Of a stretch of 64,000 bases of DNA, positions 23,055 through 32,939 are shown one piece after another. The position numbers were made by a program, and so were the translations under genes. The notes beneath the pieces were generated by a model. That model worked only from the letters and a program-made list of their open reading frames with translations. It was not told where the DNA came from and did no database searches. The DNA is from Pararge aegeria (taxonomy: Eukaryota > Arthropoda > Insecta > Lepidoptera > Nymphalidae): contig NC_053202.1 in assembly GCF_905163445.1 (NCBI RefSeq), positions 11,780,001 to 11,844,000 of the forward strand, in the 5' to 3' direction. How positions within the stretch are numbered: the first letter of the stretch is position 1; every line of letters begins with the position of its first letter.

Positions 23055-23163
23055 CAGTGGCGTGCAAAGAGAGTATGCGCAGGGTATACAGATGATATAA
23101 CCCTTACTGGAGATTTTCTTCATTTTATATCATCTGCATACACAGTGCATACCCTCTATGCAC
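23055..23163. mobile_element. MITE-G (hAT-like), internally deleted
   Basis: CAGTGGCGTGCAAAGAG at the left, TGGAGATTTTCTTCATTTTA in the middle and GCATACCCTCTATGCACTG at the right. The outermost right bases are damaged. Confidence 0.75.
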
Positions 23164-23169
23164 TGTGTA

Positions 23170-23470
23170 ATATCTGTAATAGATGTATCAAGGCAAACTA
23201 CACGATATATTAAATATTTTTGCATTTTATAGCGATAATCATTATTCGTTGCCCTAAAACTAAAGTTACAAGGACATAATAGGTAAGTGCCAATCTAAGA
23301 AGCCCAAAATAAACTCAGCCTGGTTTTATTCTTAGTGGTTAGTAATATTAACTGGTTCCGACAGCACTCGGAAAAAGATGTTTTGAGCACCTTTCCAGTT
23401 TTCAACTTTGGTCAATACAAACTGAGGCTTATTTCATGTTAAAACTTTAACTTATCTGTAATTATATATA
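23170..23470. other. no gene seen
   Basis: AT-rich unique DNA between two repeats. Confidence 0.35.
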
Positions 23471-23472
23471 TA

Positions 23473-23632
23473 ACTAGCGGACCCATGCGCCATCTGTCGG
23501 GCTAATTTATGAATCTAAACCATCAAGGATGCCACCCAAACGTATACCAAAAAAATCATTCAAATCGGTCCAGCCGTCCAGGAGGAGTTCAGTGACTTAC
23601 ACACGCACACAAGAAATATATATATATAAGAT
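23473..23632 (+). mobile_element. CTAGCGGACC-type retroposed fragment
   Basis: ACTAGCGGACCCATGCGCCA, TCGGGCTAATTTATGAAT, CCAGCCGTCCAGGAGGAG, ACACGCACACAAGAAAT, then a TATATATATAAGATA tail. More complete than the copy at 11936. Confidence 0.7.
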
Positions 23633-23639
23633 ACTAACT

Positions 23640-24320
23640 GAAATGCTTGAGAAAAATAGATAAAAACAATCCTAGATGTGTATTATATATCATGCTAAAA
23701 TTGCAGCTCGATAGGTGCAGAACTTTTTGAGTTTTTGAAGCGTACGCAAACCAACATAACATTTTTAATATATATAAATATAAATACTAACATGGTTCTT
23801 TTCATAATCATAAAAAATGTAAAAAAATGTATAGTGTGACTTGAACGATTTTCATTGTTAGAAAGTTGTAGAGGCTCTTGTTTATTTAAATAAATAGATT
23901 ATAAAATAACAAGAATGTATGTACAAATTTGCCAACCCTAGCCTATAACCGACTTCAAATTAGTAGAGTTAATTAAATTAAATGACCTACCGCGAATAAA
24001 GCTAATAATTTCTGTGGTAGAAACTATTAGTGTCCATCGAAATTTGTACTTACTTTATTTTAACTGTATTAAATGTACGAAATATTTATGTCAATCTGCT
24101 GAAAGATAAAAATTCTTAATATTTTGTATTCGCAAGTCTGTGAGTTCTCAATGTTTTGAAAAAAGTGCAGTTTGAATTAAGGTTGCGCTATCCGTATTTT
24201 TGTTTTACAAGTGATAAAAGTAAAATGGATTAAAATAACGTGTCCACCTGCCAAAGCACGGCAACAGGGAATAGAAATTCACCCCCGTTTACTACAACCT
24301 GTATTATTCGGCTATTATTT
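23640..24320. other. no gene seen
   Basis: AT-rich unique DNA. 24241-24310 carries the CCTGCCAAAGCACGGCAAC scrap also seen at 21.7, 54.2 and 55.7 kb. Confidence 0.35.
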
Positions 24321-24327
24321 TGACCCC

Positions 24328-24541
24328 AGATTGGCGCAGTGGGCAGCGACCCTGCCCACTGAAGGCTGTGGGGTCGATTCCAACAGCTGGAAAATATTTG
24401 CGTGATTAACATGAATATTTTCTGTGTCTGGGTGTTTATATGTATATTATAAGTATTTATGCAAATTATTTATAAAAATATTCATCAGTCATCTTAATAC
24501 CCATAACACAAGCTACGGTTATTTTGGGGCTAGGTGGCGAG
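24328..24541 (+). mobile_element. SINE-A, 3'-truncated
   Basis: AGATTGGCGCAGTGGGCAGC, a deleted anticodon arm, B box GGGTCGATTCC, and body to GGGGCTAGGTGGCGA. The terminal repeat is lost. Confidence 0.85.
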
Positions 24542-24544
24542 TTG

Positions 24545-27000
24545 ATAAAACTGTTGATCAAGATAAAATTTTGTCCTTTCTGTCCGTTATGATGAAATCT
24601 AAGATGATATCAGGCTAACCCGAATACAAAGGTCAAAGCCGGGGTGATTCGCTAGTAAAAAAAAAGACGGGTTGCACTCCGGGAGTGCCGGCAGAAGTGA
24701 AAACTTGATTATTAATTAACGTTGAGCATGTTTGATATTTTGGAATGGTTAGGGAATAATTTTGCACCAATTGCTTTATCAGTATAAAAGTACTATCATT
24801 TACGTGGTAGAATACAATATTCATTTATTGCGCTATCGTACACAAACATGACAATTTATATTACATTAAAAATTTAACACTTTAAAACTATTACAATTAT
24901 TTTACATTAAAAAGTTTATCTCTCCGAAAAATCAACTTTCATCCATAATTTCAACGACTTTTTCACCATCATCATTACCAGAACTATCATCGCCAATCTC
25001 TAAAACTGATACGATAGGTTTATGGTAGCTGAAGTAAGAAACGAACAGTTTTGATTCGAACCTATTTAAATGTCTAATAAAGACCGCATCAATAGTAGTT
25101 TTGACAAATCCGTCTTACGCTTTTTCGATCAGGTCACGTGTCCTGACGCGAGTTTAAGATTTTATACCCATTACAGAAAAAGTGCTCAACGCCGCTAAAG
25201 AAGTTTTCACTTCAAAAATATTCCGAGAAATGTTGAAAACTAACAGACTAAAGTAAACTAAAATTTATTTGTAAATAAATCTTAGATCGCTGGCAGAGAA
25301 AAGTTGCTCTGTGGAGAATAAAATAGCTAATTTATTGATTGTATTAAAAGTATTATTGAATGGTTTATGAACGGTGCTTATATTATTACTTAGTTGTACA
25401 AAATTCTTAAACTAAATTGGCAACTCTAAAAGTCTTATTGTTTCGGAAAATAAACCTACTTTTGCAGACGTACCGACCTATTAAAATTGTGCAAACGCAG
25501 GTACTTTTGGTTGGTATGTAAGTAGATAATTAAGGAGAAATGACATCCGTAAAAATAAATTATTTATCTAGAAGAATGAGTGTGAAGAAGTGATTTGGTT
25601 TATCACCATCTTTTAAGTATTATAAAAAAGATGGGGAAACAATTACATTCATCACCCATTAAGTTTTTCAGTTGCCAATATCCTAATTCTTAAATTCCCA
25701 ATACCTCTGTACTAATCTTAGACTAAGATACAACGAAGCTGAAGAGTTTGTTTGTTAACTTGAACGCGATGATCTCAGGAACAAGTAGTCCGATTTGAAA
25801 AAGTTTTGGATTGCTCATTTACCGAGGAAGGCTATAAGCTATATATCATTACGCGAAAACGTAAACTAGCAAAGCACTAATGAAAAATGTTTCAAAAACG
25901 GGGTTTTTTTTCCTTATGAGAGCTTCCGCCGTTGCGCTGCGTAAACGGTAAAGTTTCCATAAAATCATGTATGACAAAGCTGTTCCTTTTAAAACGTTAA
26001 ATAAAATCCGCGCCAGCATATATATGTCTTCTTAGGTTGGATCTTTTAAGGTTGACTTAAATACGGACGTAGTCGCGAGGGACCGCTAGTCATCAATAAT
26101 TATAAAAGAAAACATACTGAAAACATTTTCAGTTGATGATTGATTTGTGTACAACTAAGAATGCACTATTGTAAAAAAAATATTCTAGACTTTAATAAAA
26201 AACTTTATGTAAATCGTAAGATCTAAGATCAAGTGTCACCTTGTTCCTACTTAATTACTTAACGATACATTACTTAGATGGAGAAACCTATAAACCAATA
26301 ATAAAATTTACTTTTTAAAATAATTCCAGTTCAGTTGTAACGGAATAGGTTATTAAAGCAGCAGTAAGAGCCTGACTGATAAACGTTGCATAACGTTTGA
26401 ATAGTTTTGCAGTATACCTATTGAAGAAATTAAAAAGTCAGAACGTGCTATTCTAACGTTACGCCACGTTTATTAATAAGTTAAGAGATACGTTAATATT
26501 TTTCTAACATCAATCGCATGCAATCAGCCATCAAGGCATGATTCTATTTAAACATAATGGTTAACCTTAAAACTATAATTCTAAAATAAGCTATGTACTA
26601 AAAAAATAAGAATTTAGAATTATAAACTAATTTAGCATTTATCAAGTTGTCTATAGGTTTCTCTATATACAGTAATAAGTTACAATAGAGCGTTATTCTA
26701 CTGTAGCATAAGTTCGCGAACTTTGTGAATAATACATGTAAATACATAAAAATAATAAATTTATGTGTTCTAAATACACTTGTGTTTCTTTTAGTTGCTA
26801 CAAAAATGGAACAATAGCAATTTAAACGCGTGCTCAACTGGGAACGGAACCTTCGAAATCGTACCTGCACCCAGTTACCAAATTGGATCAATGTTGCTTA
26901 GCCAGCGTTATTTGTTGGATAAGTTATCTCCAAAACGTTTTTTTATAGACGGTGAGGCGCAAGATGTGGAGGAAAGCGCACGAGTTTGGACACATGTAAA
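24545..27000. other. no gene seen; retroelement remnants and unique DNA
   Basis: 24655-24705 holds GGTTGCACTCCGGGAGTGCC, an inverted-repeat-containing scrap of unknown origin. 25735-25950 with 26045-26095 is a diverged retroelement relic (GCTGAAGAGTTTGTTTG ... GCGAGGGACCGCTAGT). Other parts are AT-rich. No ladybird first exon was recognised between the two homeobox exons. Confidence 0.45.
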
Positions 27001-27004
27001 GTCC

Positions 27005-27370
27005 TTTACTCTCCCCCTTTTTATACGAAAATGCTAAGTCCACCCTCCATTTGGTACTAAAATGTAAAACCAAGCCTCCTTCTGGTTACTAAAGTGGTAG
27101 TCCTTTTAGTACAAAACTATTTGGTTCAGTTTCCTTCTCTACTAAAGTGTTAGGTACATAACACTTTAGTAAAGAAGGAAACTGAACCAAACCTTTACTT
27201 ATGGTACAAAATTTTTAGTGGGACTAAAGTGTTGGGTACTCCCTCCTTTTCCTACCTAAAGTATAATGTACCGCCTCCTTTTGGTTCTAGGCACAGTTTT
27301 TTTTTGTTAGTACTTTTGCCACTAAATGGTTAGATACAGCCTCTTTTTTGGCACTAAATTATTCGGTACT
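27005..27370 (+). repeat. degenerate short-period array with a 33-bp inverted repeat
   Basis: Roughly eight diverged units of about 30-45 bp share a CCTCCTTTTGGTACTAAAG / TGTTAGGTAC core. Inside the array, 27120-27152 and 27159-27191 form an inverted repeat (32 of 33 paired) around a 6-nt loop. It lies about 250 bp upstream of the acceptor of ladybird copy 2. The unit was not recognised from other repeats in this window. Confidence 0.7.
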
Positions 27371-27376
27371 GCCTAA

Positions 27377-27527
27377 AAAAATCTCCAGTACGAGTTATAG
27401 AATACTTAAGGGTAGGCATTGTAAGAGTTCTAAAAAGCTCCCCTTAAGTTTTTATAACTCTTACAAGAGATTTTATTCATTCTATATCATCTGCGTACCC
27501 TGTGCATACCCTCCATGCACGCCACTG
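27377..27527. mobile_element. MITE-G (hAT-like), left-truncated, 98 bp upstream of ladybird copy 2
   Basis: ATCTCCAGTACGAGTTAT ... CTTAAGTTTTTATAACTC ... CTATATCATCTGCGTACCC ... CATGCACGCCACTG. The left terminus is missing; the right terminus is intact. Confidence 0.8.
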
Positions 27528-27599
27528 ATACCAGCAATGAGAGAGGCAGCGTGCACAGTAGGACTGACGCAGATGATGACTCAAAAACCTTTAAATCGC

Positions 27600-27625
27600 T
27601 AACCAAAACATTTTCCTTTTTCCAG
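27600..27625 (+). promoter_or_regulatory. 3' splice site of ladybird copy 2
   Basis: CTAACCAAAACATT followed by a long pyrimidine run and CCAG. It is aligned with the acceptor of copy 1 over about 25 nt of intron. A functional-looking acceptor rules out origin as a processed (intron-less) retrocopy. Confidence 0.75.
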
Positions 27626-27891
27626 ATGGCCAGTCGAATCACCTGAACCTTTTCAACACCCGACCGCAGGCAAAAAAGAAGCGGAAGTCACGAACAGCGT
27701 TCACAAACCACCAGATCTTCGAGCTGGAGAAGCGGTTCCTATACCAGAAGTACCTATCACCAGCTGACAGAGATGAGATCGCCAGTTCCTTGGGTCTATC
27801 AAACGCTCAAGTGATCACGTGGTTCCAAAATAGAAGAGCGAAATCAAAGAGAGATGTTGAGGAACTTAAGAAATGTTGCATGTTTCCGTAA
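27626..27891 (+). CDS. lb-like: second ladybird/LBX homeobox exon (copy 2), alternative or tandem-duplicate, short tail
   Basis: Near-duplicate of the exon at 19943-20334. It has the same acceptor AG (27624-27625), same phase-1 entry and same leader GQSNHLNLFNTRPQAKKKRK, with the homeodomain at 27679-27858. Key residues R5, T47, Q50, N51 and R53 are kept; position 56 changes from L to S (RAKSKRD). After KKRDVEELKK-like sequence the frame diverges to CCMFP and stops at 27889-27891, so the LBX tail is missing. Alternatively GTAAGA at 27888 could be a 5' splice site leading to a further exon. By my alignment, shared codons differ by 13 synonymous and 3 replacement changes, which argues for past constraint. 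It could be a mutually exclusive terminal exon, a lbl/lbe-like paralogue whose first exon is missed, or a partial duplicate kept alike by gene conversion. Confidence 0.75.
27679..27858 (+). other. homeodomain of ladybird copy 2
   Basis: All 60 homeodomain positions are present without frameshift. It differs from copy 1 in helix-3/C-arm residues 56 (S for L) and 60 (V for M). The first 50 or so codons are almost identical to copy 1 at nucleotide level, while synonymous changes crowd the last dozen. Confidence 0.85.
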
Positions 27892-28025
27892 GAGTTTACA
27901 CGGGAAAGAAGTTTAACTTCCTTTGGTATTTTATGGGTAATCATATGCTCGTAAAGAAGTCGCCACCTCCAGACACAGTCATGGGATATATTTTAAAGTG
28001 AGTCAACTGAGCTGCGCCCCACCCT

Positions 28026-28160
28026 TCCCCCCATGTCGTCGAGCCCTGGGGCTCTTCTCATGGCGAGCTTACGCGCTCGTCCTATCTTCCCGGTGCCGCT
28101 GTAACAACCTTTCAGGTGGTTTTTTTATAGCTCCACTTTAATGGAGCGTCCAATTTTCCT
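28026..28160 (-). mobile_element. short repeat family I, minus strand
   Basis: Inverted copy of the family seen at 38808 and 60617 (CATGTCGTCGAGCCCTGGGG, CTCATGGCGAGCTTACGC, CAACCTTTCAGGTGG). GC-rich, without an ORF of its own. Confidence 0.75.
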
Positions 28161-28164
28161 TCGA

Positions 28165-28495
28165 CATGGTGGTTATTCATATTTGTTTGTTTAGTGTAAT
28201 TTTAATTACAGTATTGTACATTCGTCAAGTTCTTGTAATAATTTTATCTATTTATTTAATTTGCCTCCTCGGGGTTATCATCAACAGTCTGTTCGAAAAA
28301 GTTTCAAAAAAAAAGTTTTGCTATGATAGCTTCGCATGTTTTTGAGTCGTGAGGTCTGGCAGCGCATATGTGTCGATTGACGTGGTTAACTAACATAAGT
28401 CGGCGATTAGTTAATGATTATTTATTTAGTCTAGTTGATAAAGAGATGATATACTTAGGTATACGAGGCTATGGTTTAAAAGGGGGTACACAGGC
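28165..28495. other. no gene seen
   Basis: Unique DNA between repeats. If copy 2 splices on through the possible donor at 27888, a following exon would have to lie here or beyond; none is recognised. Confidence 0.3.
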
Positions 28496-28498
28496 GTA

Positions 28499-28666
28499 CA
28501 TTGGCGTGAATACAGGGCATGCTCGGAATATGTTATAAAAAATCTCCAATACGAGTTCTAAAAAACGATTAAGGTTAGGCAAAGCTTACCTTGAAGTTTT
28601 TACAACTTGATCTGGAGATTTTCTCCGTTTTATATCATCTTCCCGCTACGTGCATGCACGCCACTG
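28499..28666. mobile_element. MITE-G (hAT-like), diverged
   Basis: CATTGGCGTGAATACAGGG at the left, the internal near-palindrome AATCTCCAATACGAG / GATCTGGAGATTTTCTCC, and GCATGCACGCCACTG at the right. Confidence 0.75.
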
Positions 28667-28669
28667 ACT

Positions 28670-29465
28670 ACTATTCGATTTAGAAAAATAATTATAATTT
28701 CAAATAACGTATTCCTTTTGGTATATAAAAGTAACCTTCAAAAACTGACAACACTTATTAAATCGCATTTACACGTGTGTGTGGGTGCGCGTATGAATAA
28801 ATACTGATAAAGGGTGGTTTGAATACTATCTAGGACCATAACTTTTGAGCTGTTGCCATATTTACCCGTGACCATATATTACAATATAATTGGTGGAAGT
28901 ACTGACGTGCTGTCAATGTGATCGCACATTTAAAACAAAGAGTGGTTATGCCAGTCACTGTCCATGCCATGTGACTGGCATGGGCCTAATAATATCTAGA
29001 AGAAATCGCTGTGGTCGGATACGGCCAGGAGGTTATATATAGCCGTGACCGCCATTTTTCCTTCAATGAAAACAAGCTAATTTTATATTTGACACTGCGT
29101 ATTATTTATATCAGCTTTGTACAGTTATTTCTCTAAATTTCAAAGGTTTTTCTTTTTTACGAGTAGTTACTGTAATTGCCCATCGAACTAAGTACCCCCT
29201 TATCATATAGTCTTCAAATATGTGTATAGATAAATATTAAATTCCTGATTATTTATGGCATTAAAACTTAACTGCACAACAAATTCATTTGGCGATGGAT
29301 ATTTGGATTTATATCATATCCTGTGACAATCACAGAATTAAGAACATACAGAAACCGTGTACACGACTGATATAGAAGCATCAAAACACCGCCCCACTTC
29401 TAACTCCACTCCACGGGTGTGAAGTGAGACGTGGGCTATTTCGCTATTTTTGGACACACTGCATG
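28670..29465. other. no gene seen
   Basis: Unique DNA. A small inverted repeat (ATGCCAGTCAC / GTGACTGGCAT, 28948-28958 and 28971-28981) is present. Nothing coding recognised. Confidence 0.35.
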
Positions 29466-29468
29466 CAT

Positions 29469-29650
29469 TATTATGAAAATTAAGCTTAACTTGCTATAGT
29501 CCGCCAAAAGCAGGAGAATCTGTTTGGTGTCATTTATAATTTCTTCAATCCTTATACTCCACACCAAACAGATCCTCAGCAATGTACCCTCTACGCACGC
29601 ATCCTCAGCAGATGTTGACTTTACAATGAATAATTGTTACGAGTGTCTGT
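29469..29650. mobile_element. MITE-F, right part altered
   Basis: Left terminus ATTATGAAAATTAAGCTTAA, then CAGGAGAATCTGTTTGGTG, CCTTATACTCCACACC and AACAGATCCTCAGCAATG. The stretch TGTTGACTTTACAATGAATA at 29612 recurs inverted at about 40940. Confidence 0.7.
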
Positions 29651-29814
29651 CCAATACGCACTGCATGCAATAATGGCTGAATGATTCTGTATGATCTTAA
29701 TTCTGTGGCGACAATGTAATACTGAGCCTTTAAGTCTCGGTTTGCCAACCGTACTTTCAAATAGATTATTGTGCTATATTTCATGGAGGTATACTTTAAA
29801 ATTAGTAACACTAA

Positions 29815-30080
29815 TTTCACCTTGGTGCAGTGGTAAGCGCTGTGGTTTTAAGTTGGAGGTCCCGGGCTCGATTCCCGGCAGGGACAATTTGGATATTTAT
29901 GATTTCTGAATTGTCTCTGGTTTGGTATGGTAGGAGTTTTCGGCCGTGGCTCGACGTGCCGTACGACGTCGCGTAAAAACGGGGTTTAATGTAACTGCTA
30001 TATCCCTAACAAATAGGCCCGTTACCATCCGTTACGATTACCGGATTGTAGTGGAATAAAATAATAAATAAATAAATAAT
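29815..30080 (+). mobile_element. SINE-D (tRNA-derived), full length
   Basis: Head CACCTTGGTGCAGTGGTAAG and GGTCCCGGGCTCGATTCCCG (B box), body GGGACAATTTGGATATT ... GACGTCGCGTAAAAACGG ... CTATATCCCTAACAAATAGG, and an AATAAATAAATAA tail. Best-preserved D copy. Confidence 0.85.
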
Positions 30081-30117
30081 AATAAATAGTTTAATCATTA
30101 TTAAACTTAACTTAGAA

Positions 30118-30385
30118 TGTATTTATATATATATATATTAGTTATATTTATATATATATATATATATATTATTTATATTTATATATTTGTATAATTTTTA
30201 AATCTTATTTATTGCACCACCTACCTCTTTTCTATGTTTTTTCCGTTTACGCCATTGGTTGCCTGGAAGAAATCGCTATGTAGGAATAAGGCCACCAAAT
30301 TGTACTCTCTTGATATGTATTTATATCTTTGTAACTACTTTTTTTCTTTGGTGTACAATAAAAGTGTATTCATTCATTCATGTTA
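30118..30385 (+). mobile_element. LINE-E 3' end
   Basis: (AT)n at 30127-30170, AATCTTATTTATTGCACCAC, CATTGGTTGCCTGGAAG and a damaged palindrome at 30272-30287, ending GGTGTACAATAAAAGTGTAT and (TTCA)n. Confidence 0.75.
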
Positions 30386-30579
30386 AAATTTTCAGTCTGT
30401 ACCCTTTTCGATGTTGCATGTTCAATAACATGATAAGTACAACAAAGTAATTGGGTAAAAATAACCATTAAAGTTCTTAAATTTAAGAATAATAGGTACA
30501 ATGAAAAAGTTTTTATTGAGAAATGTAGACACGTGAATTGTCCAAATTTTTATGTTAGGGGACATATTCATTCAAATAA

Positions 30580-30836
30580 AAAAAAACGTGAGTGTACTTG
30601 TGTACACGCGTTAGAAGTTATACTTCTTTGGCGTAACAAGATAAAAATCCTTCGTAGAATCTTCTACGTTCGTAGAAAAATCTACACTAATAAATACCTT
30701 TTTTTCTATTGTTAGAGTAGATTTTTCTACAAATGCAGAATAAGGCAAAAGATAAAATTTGAAAATATTTTTGTTCTGTTACGCCAAAGAAGTATAACTT
30801 CTATCGCGTGTACATAAGACAACACACGTTTTTTAA
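30580..30836. mobile_element. fold-back MITE with about 65-bp terminal inverted repeats
   Basis: Left arm 30580-30646 (TGTACACGCG, GAAGTTATACTTCTTTGGCG) and right arm 30769-30836 (CGCCAAAGAAGTATAACTTC, CGCGTGTACA) are inverted copies. The core carries a second pair (GTAGAAAAATCTAC / GTAGATTTTTCTAC). No transposase. Superfamily not assigned. Confidence 0.8.
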
Positions 30837-30839
30837 AAT

Positions 30840-31495
30840 TTATATTTGTTTTTATTCTTATTACATTCTCATTTCCATAAAATGCGTTACTTTCAGTAGT
30901 GCAATCGGCTATTCCTTAAGTAGGTAATCTTTGTATATGGTACGAACTACGAGTAGGTATATTATAAGTTAAAAAGCGACATTTTCTAGATGATTTGCTA
31001 ACTTTGTGAATAATAAATGTAAATAAACAATAAATTAATGTTCTAAAATAATCATTTGTTTCCATTTTTCGAAACCCCTGGAACAGAGCACGTTAGACCG
31101 TTGACCGTATAGACATGTGAAAATAATCGTTAAAGCCACATTGGACTTGGAGTAGCGTGGATGGAAAATCAAATGCTTGTTGTCACTAAGTAACACCTCT
31201 AAGGAGATTCTTAGACATACATCAAATAGTTATGACGTAAGAGTTGGTGAAACGTATTTTTTCAATAGACTTCGCCTAAATCGTTGAGCATTCGATTTAG
31301 ACGATGCCTAGGTTGAGTGAAAGTGGGCAAAAATGTCGTGTGGAGGCCTATGCCCAGCTGTGGGATACTATTGGCAGAGAATGATAATGAAATGTCCTAA
31401 GTACATTGCATGCCATTTTTTGTGTAATAGTAGAATTTATGTATCGCATAGAAGCAGGCGTTACTTTGCGGAATTTCATGTTAATTATCATCAAA
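30840..31495. other. no gene seen
   Basis: Unique DNA with weak resemblance to SINE-J debris around 31110-31385. No exon recognised. Confidence 0.35.
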
Positions 31496-31497
31496 TA

Positions 31498-31788
31498 AAA
31501 TTCAAATTCAAATTCAAAACTTCTCTATTCATGTAGGAACATCACAGCCTCACAGGCACTTATGAAGCGTGCATACATATAATGTTTACATAATTGTAGG
31601 GGGATGGTGATAACTTCGTTCGCCAACTTAAACCTAAAGCTACGAGGGTTCCAAACGCGCCCTGGTCTAAGAAGAGCCCACAACGAACTTAGCCGGGTAA
31701 TTTTCTTTTTTGTTATCACCATCTCACCATAAATTTATATTACGTTATGAAGTTAGAGCAATACACACCCAAGCTTTTTTATCGTTTA
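31498..31788 (-). mobile_element. LINE-B 3' end, minus strand
   Basis: Terminal (ATTTGA)n at 31498-31515, then the family UTR (CAACTTAAACCTAAAGCTAC, GCGCCCTGGTCTAAGAAGAG, ACTTAGCCGGGTAATTTTC) and the RT C-terminal residues LNDKKAWV at about 31765-31790 on the minus strand. 5' truncated. Confidence 0.8.
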
Positions 31789-31790
31789 AC

Positions 31791-32164
31791 CGATTGACCT
31801 CCACTGCTTGACATAGCGTAAGGCGCTCCAAACTCCAGGATTCTGGGCGGCTTCTATGCAGCGGCTCTCCGCGACTCTTTTGATGTCGTCTGTCCGGTGC
31901 GGGGTTGCCACTCCAACACTTTGGAACCCCAACGTCCATCGGTTCTCCGAGCTATAAATCCCGCCCATTGCAACTTCAGTTTCGCGATTCGTTGAGCTAT
32001 GTCGGTAACTCTAGTTCATCAACAGATCTCCTCATTTCTGATGTGATTACGTAGAGATACTCCTAACATAGCTCTCTTCATCGCCCGATGAGTGACTCTG
32101 GAGTCTGAGCCTCGTCTCAGATCCGTAAGTCATCACTGGCAAAACGCACTGTTCGAAGACTTCC
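31791..32164 (-). pseudogene. RTE reverse-transcriptase C-terminus, decayed
   Basis: The minus strand is homologous to 37447-38118: WSLERLT, then the WNPR/GVATPHRTDDIKRVAESR-like C-terminal domain, TRVTDIAQRI-like and EEIC-like segments, broken by frameshifts. It ends abruptly next to MITE-F. Confidence 0.75.
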
Positions 32165-32171
32165 ATGTTAT

Positions 32172-32350
32172 ATTATGAAAATTAAGCTTAATTTGCTGTA
32201 CTCCGCGAAATGCACGTAAATGTGCGTAGAGAGTACATTACCGAAGATCTGTTCGGTGTGGAGTATAAAGATTAAAGGAATTATAAATTTCACCATACAG
32301 ATTCTGCTGCTTTTCGCGGAGGACAGGAAATTGAGTTTAATTTTCATAAT
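32172..32350. mobile_element. MITE-F, intact 179-bp copy with 39-bp TIRs
   Basis: TIRs 32172-32210 and 32312-32350 pair at 35 of 39 positions (ATTATGAAAATTAA ... CTCCGCGAAA). The interior has a CAAATCTG/GTGGAGTATAAAG-type inner symmetry. No ORF. Target duplication not clear. Confidence 0.85.
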
Positions 32351-32354
32351 GTAA

Positions 32355-32690
32355 AGCTTACGGCCAAAAAATGGCCCGCCAATACATCAATCACTAATGA
32401 AAAGATAACAATATAATTATAACAATCGCATTAATACTCACTGAAAGTAAGAAATTCTGTCCTTTTTTTGGATCGTAGACGTATGATTTTCAAACGGACA
32501 CTCCGACGTGTTTACTGTCGTAGCGCCCGAATGCGACTAGTAGAAAAGAGCACCCAAACGTTCAAGTGGGCGCTCATTTCGCGGGGACGTTTTTTCGACG
32601 CTGATTGTGTATCTACTTTTTATTAGTGATCGATGCGCCAATAACCAAATATGGTTGGTTAATTGAAGAGCATCAATTATAAGCAAAGCA
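32355..32690. other. no gene seen
   Basis: Unique DNA; no exon or repeat recognised. Confidence 0.35.
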
Positions 32691-32692
32691 AA

Positions 32693-32935
32693 GACGGCCG
32701 ACTGGCGCAGTGGGCAGCGACCCTGCATTCTGAGTCCAAGGGTTCGATTCCCACAACTGGAAAATGTTTGTGTGAAGAACATAAGTTTTTTCCATTGTCT
32801 CTGGGTGTTTATCTGTATATTATAAGTATTTATTCATAAAAATATTCATCAGTTATCTTAGTACCCATAACACAAGCTACGCTTACTTTGGGGCTAGATG
32901 GCGATGTGTGTATTGTCGTAGTATATTTATTTATT
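32693..32935 (+). mobile_element. SINE-A, near full length
   Basis: GACGGCCGACTGGCGCAGTG, B box GGTTCGATTCC after a small deletion, full body and GTAGTATATTTATTTATT end. Confidence 0.9.
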
Positions 32936-32939
32936 AAAA

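Noticed and set aside
27626..27891. Copy 2 homeobox exon as a processed retrocopy
   Set aside because: It retains an acceptor, polypyrimidine tract and branch-like motif homologous to copy 1 and lacks a poly(A) tail.
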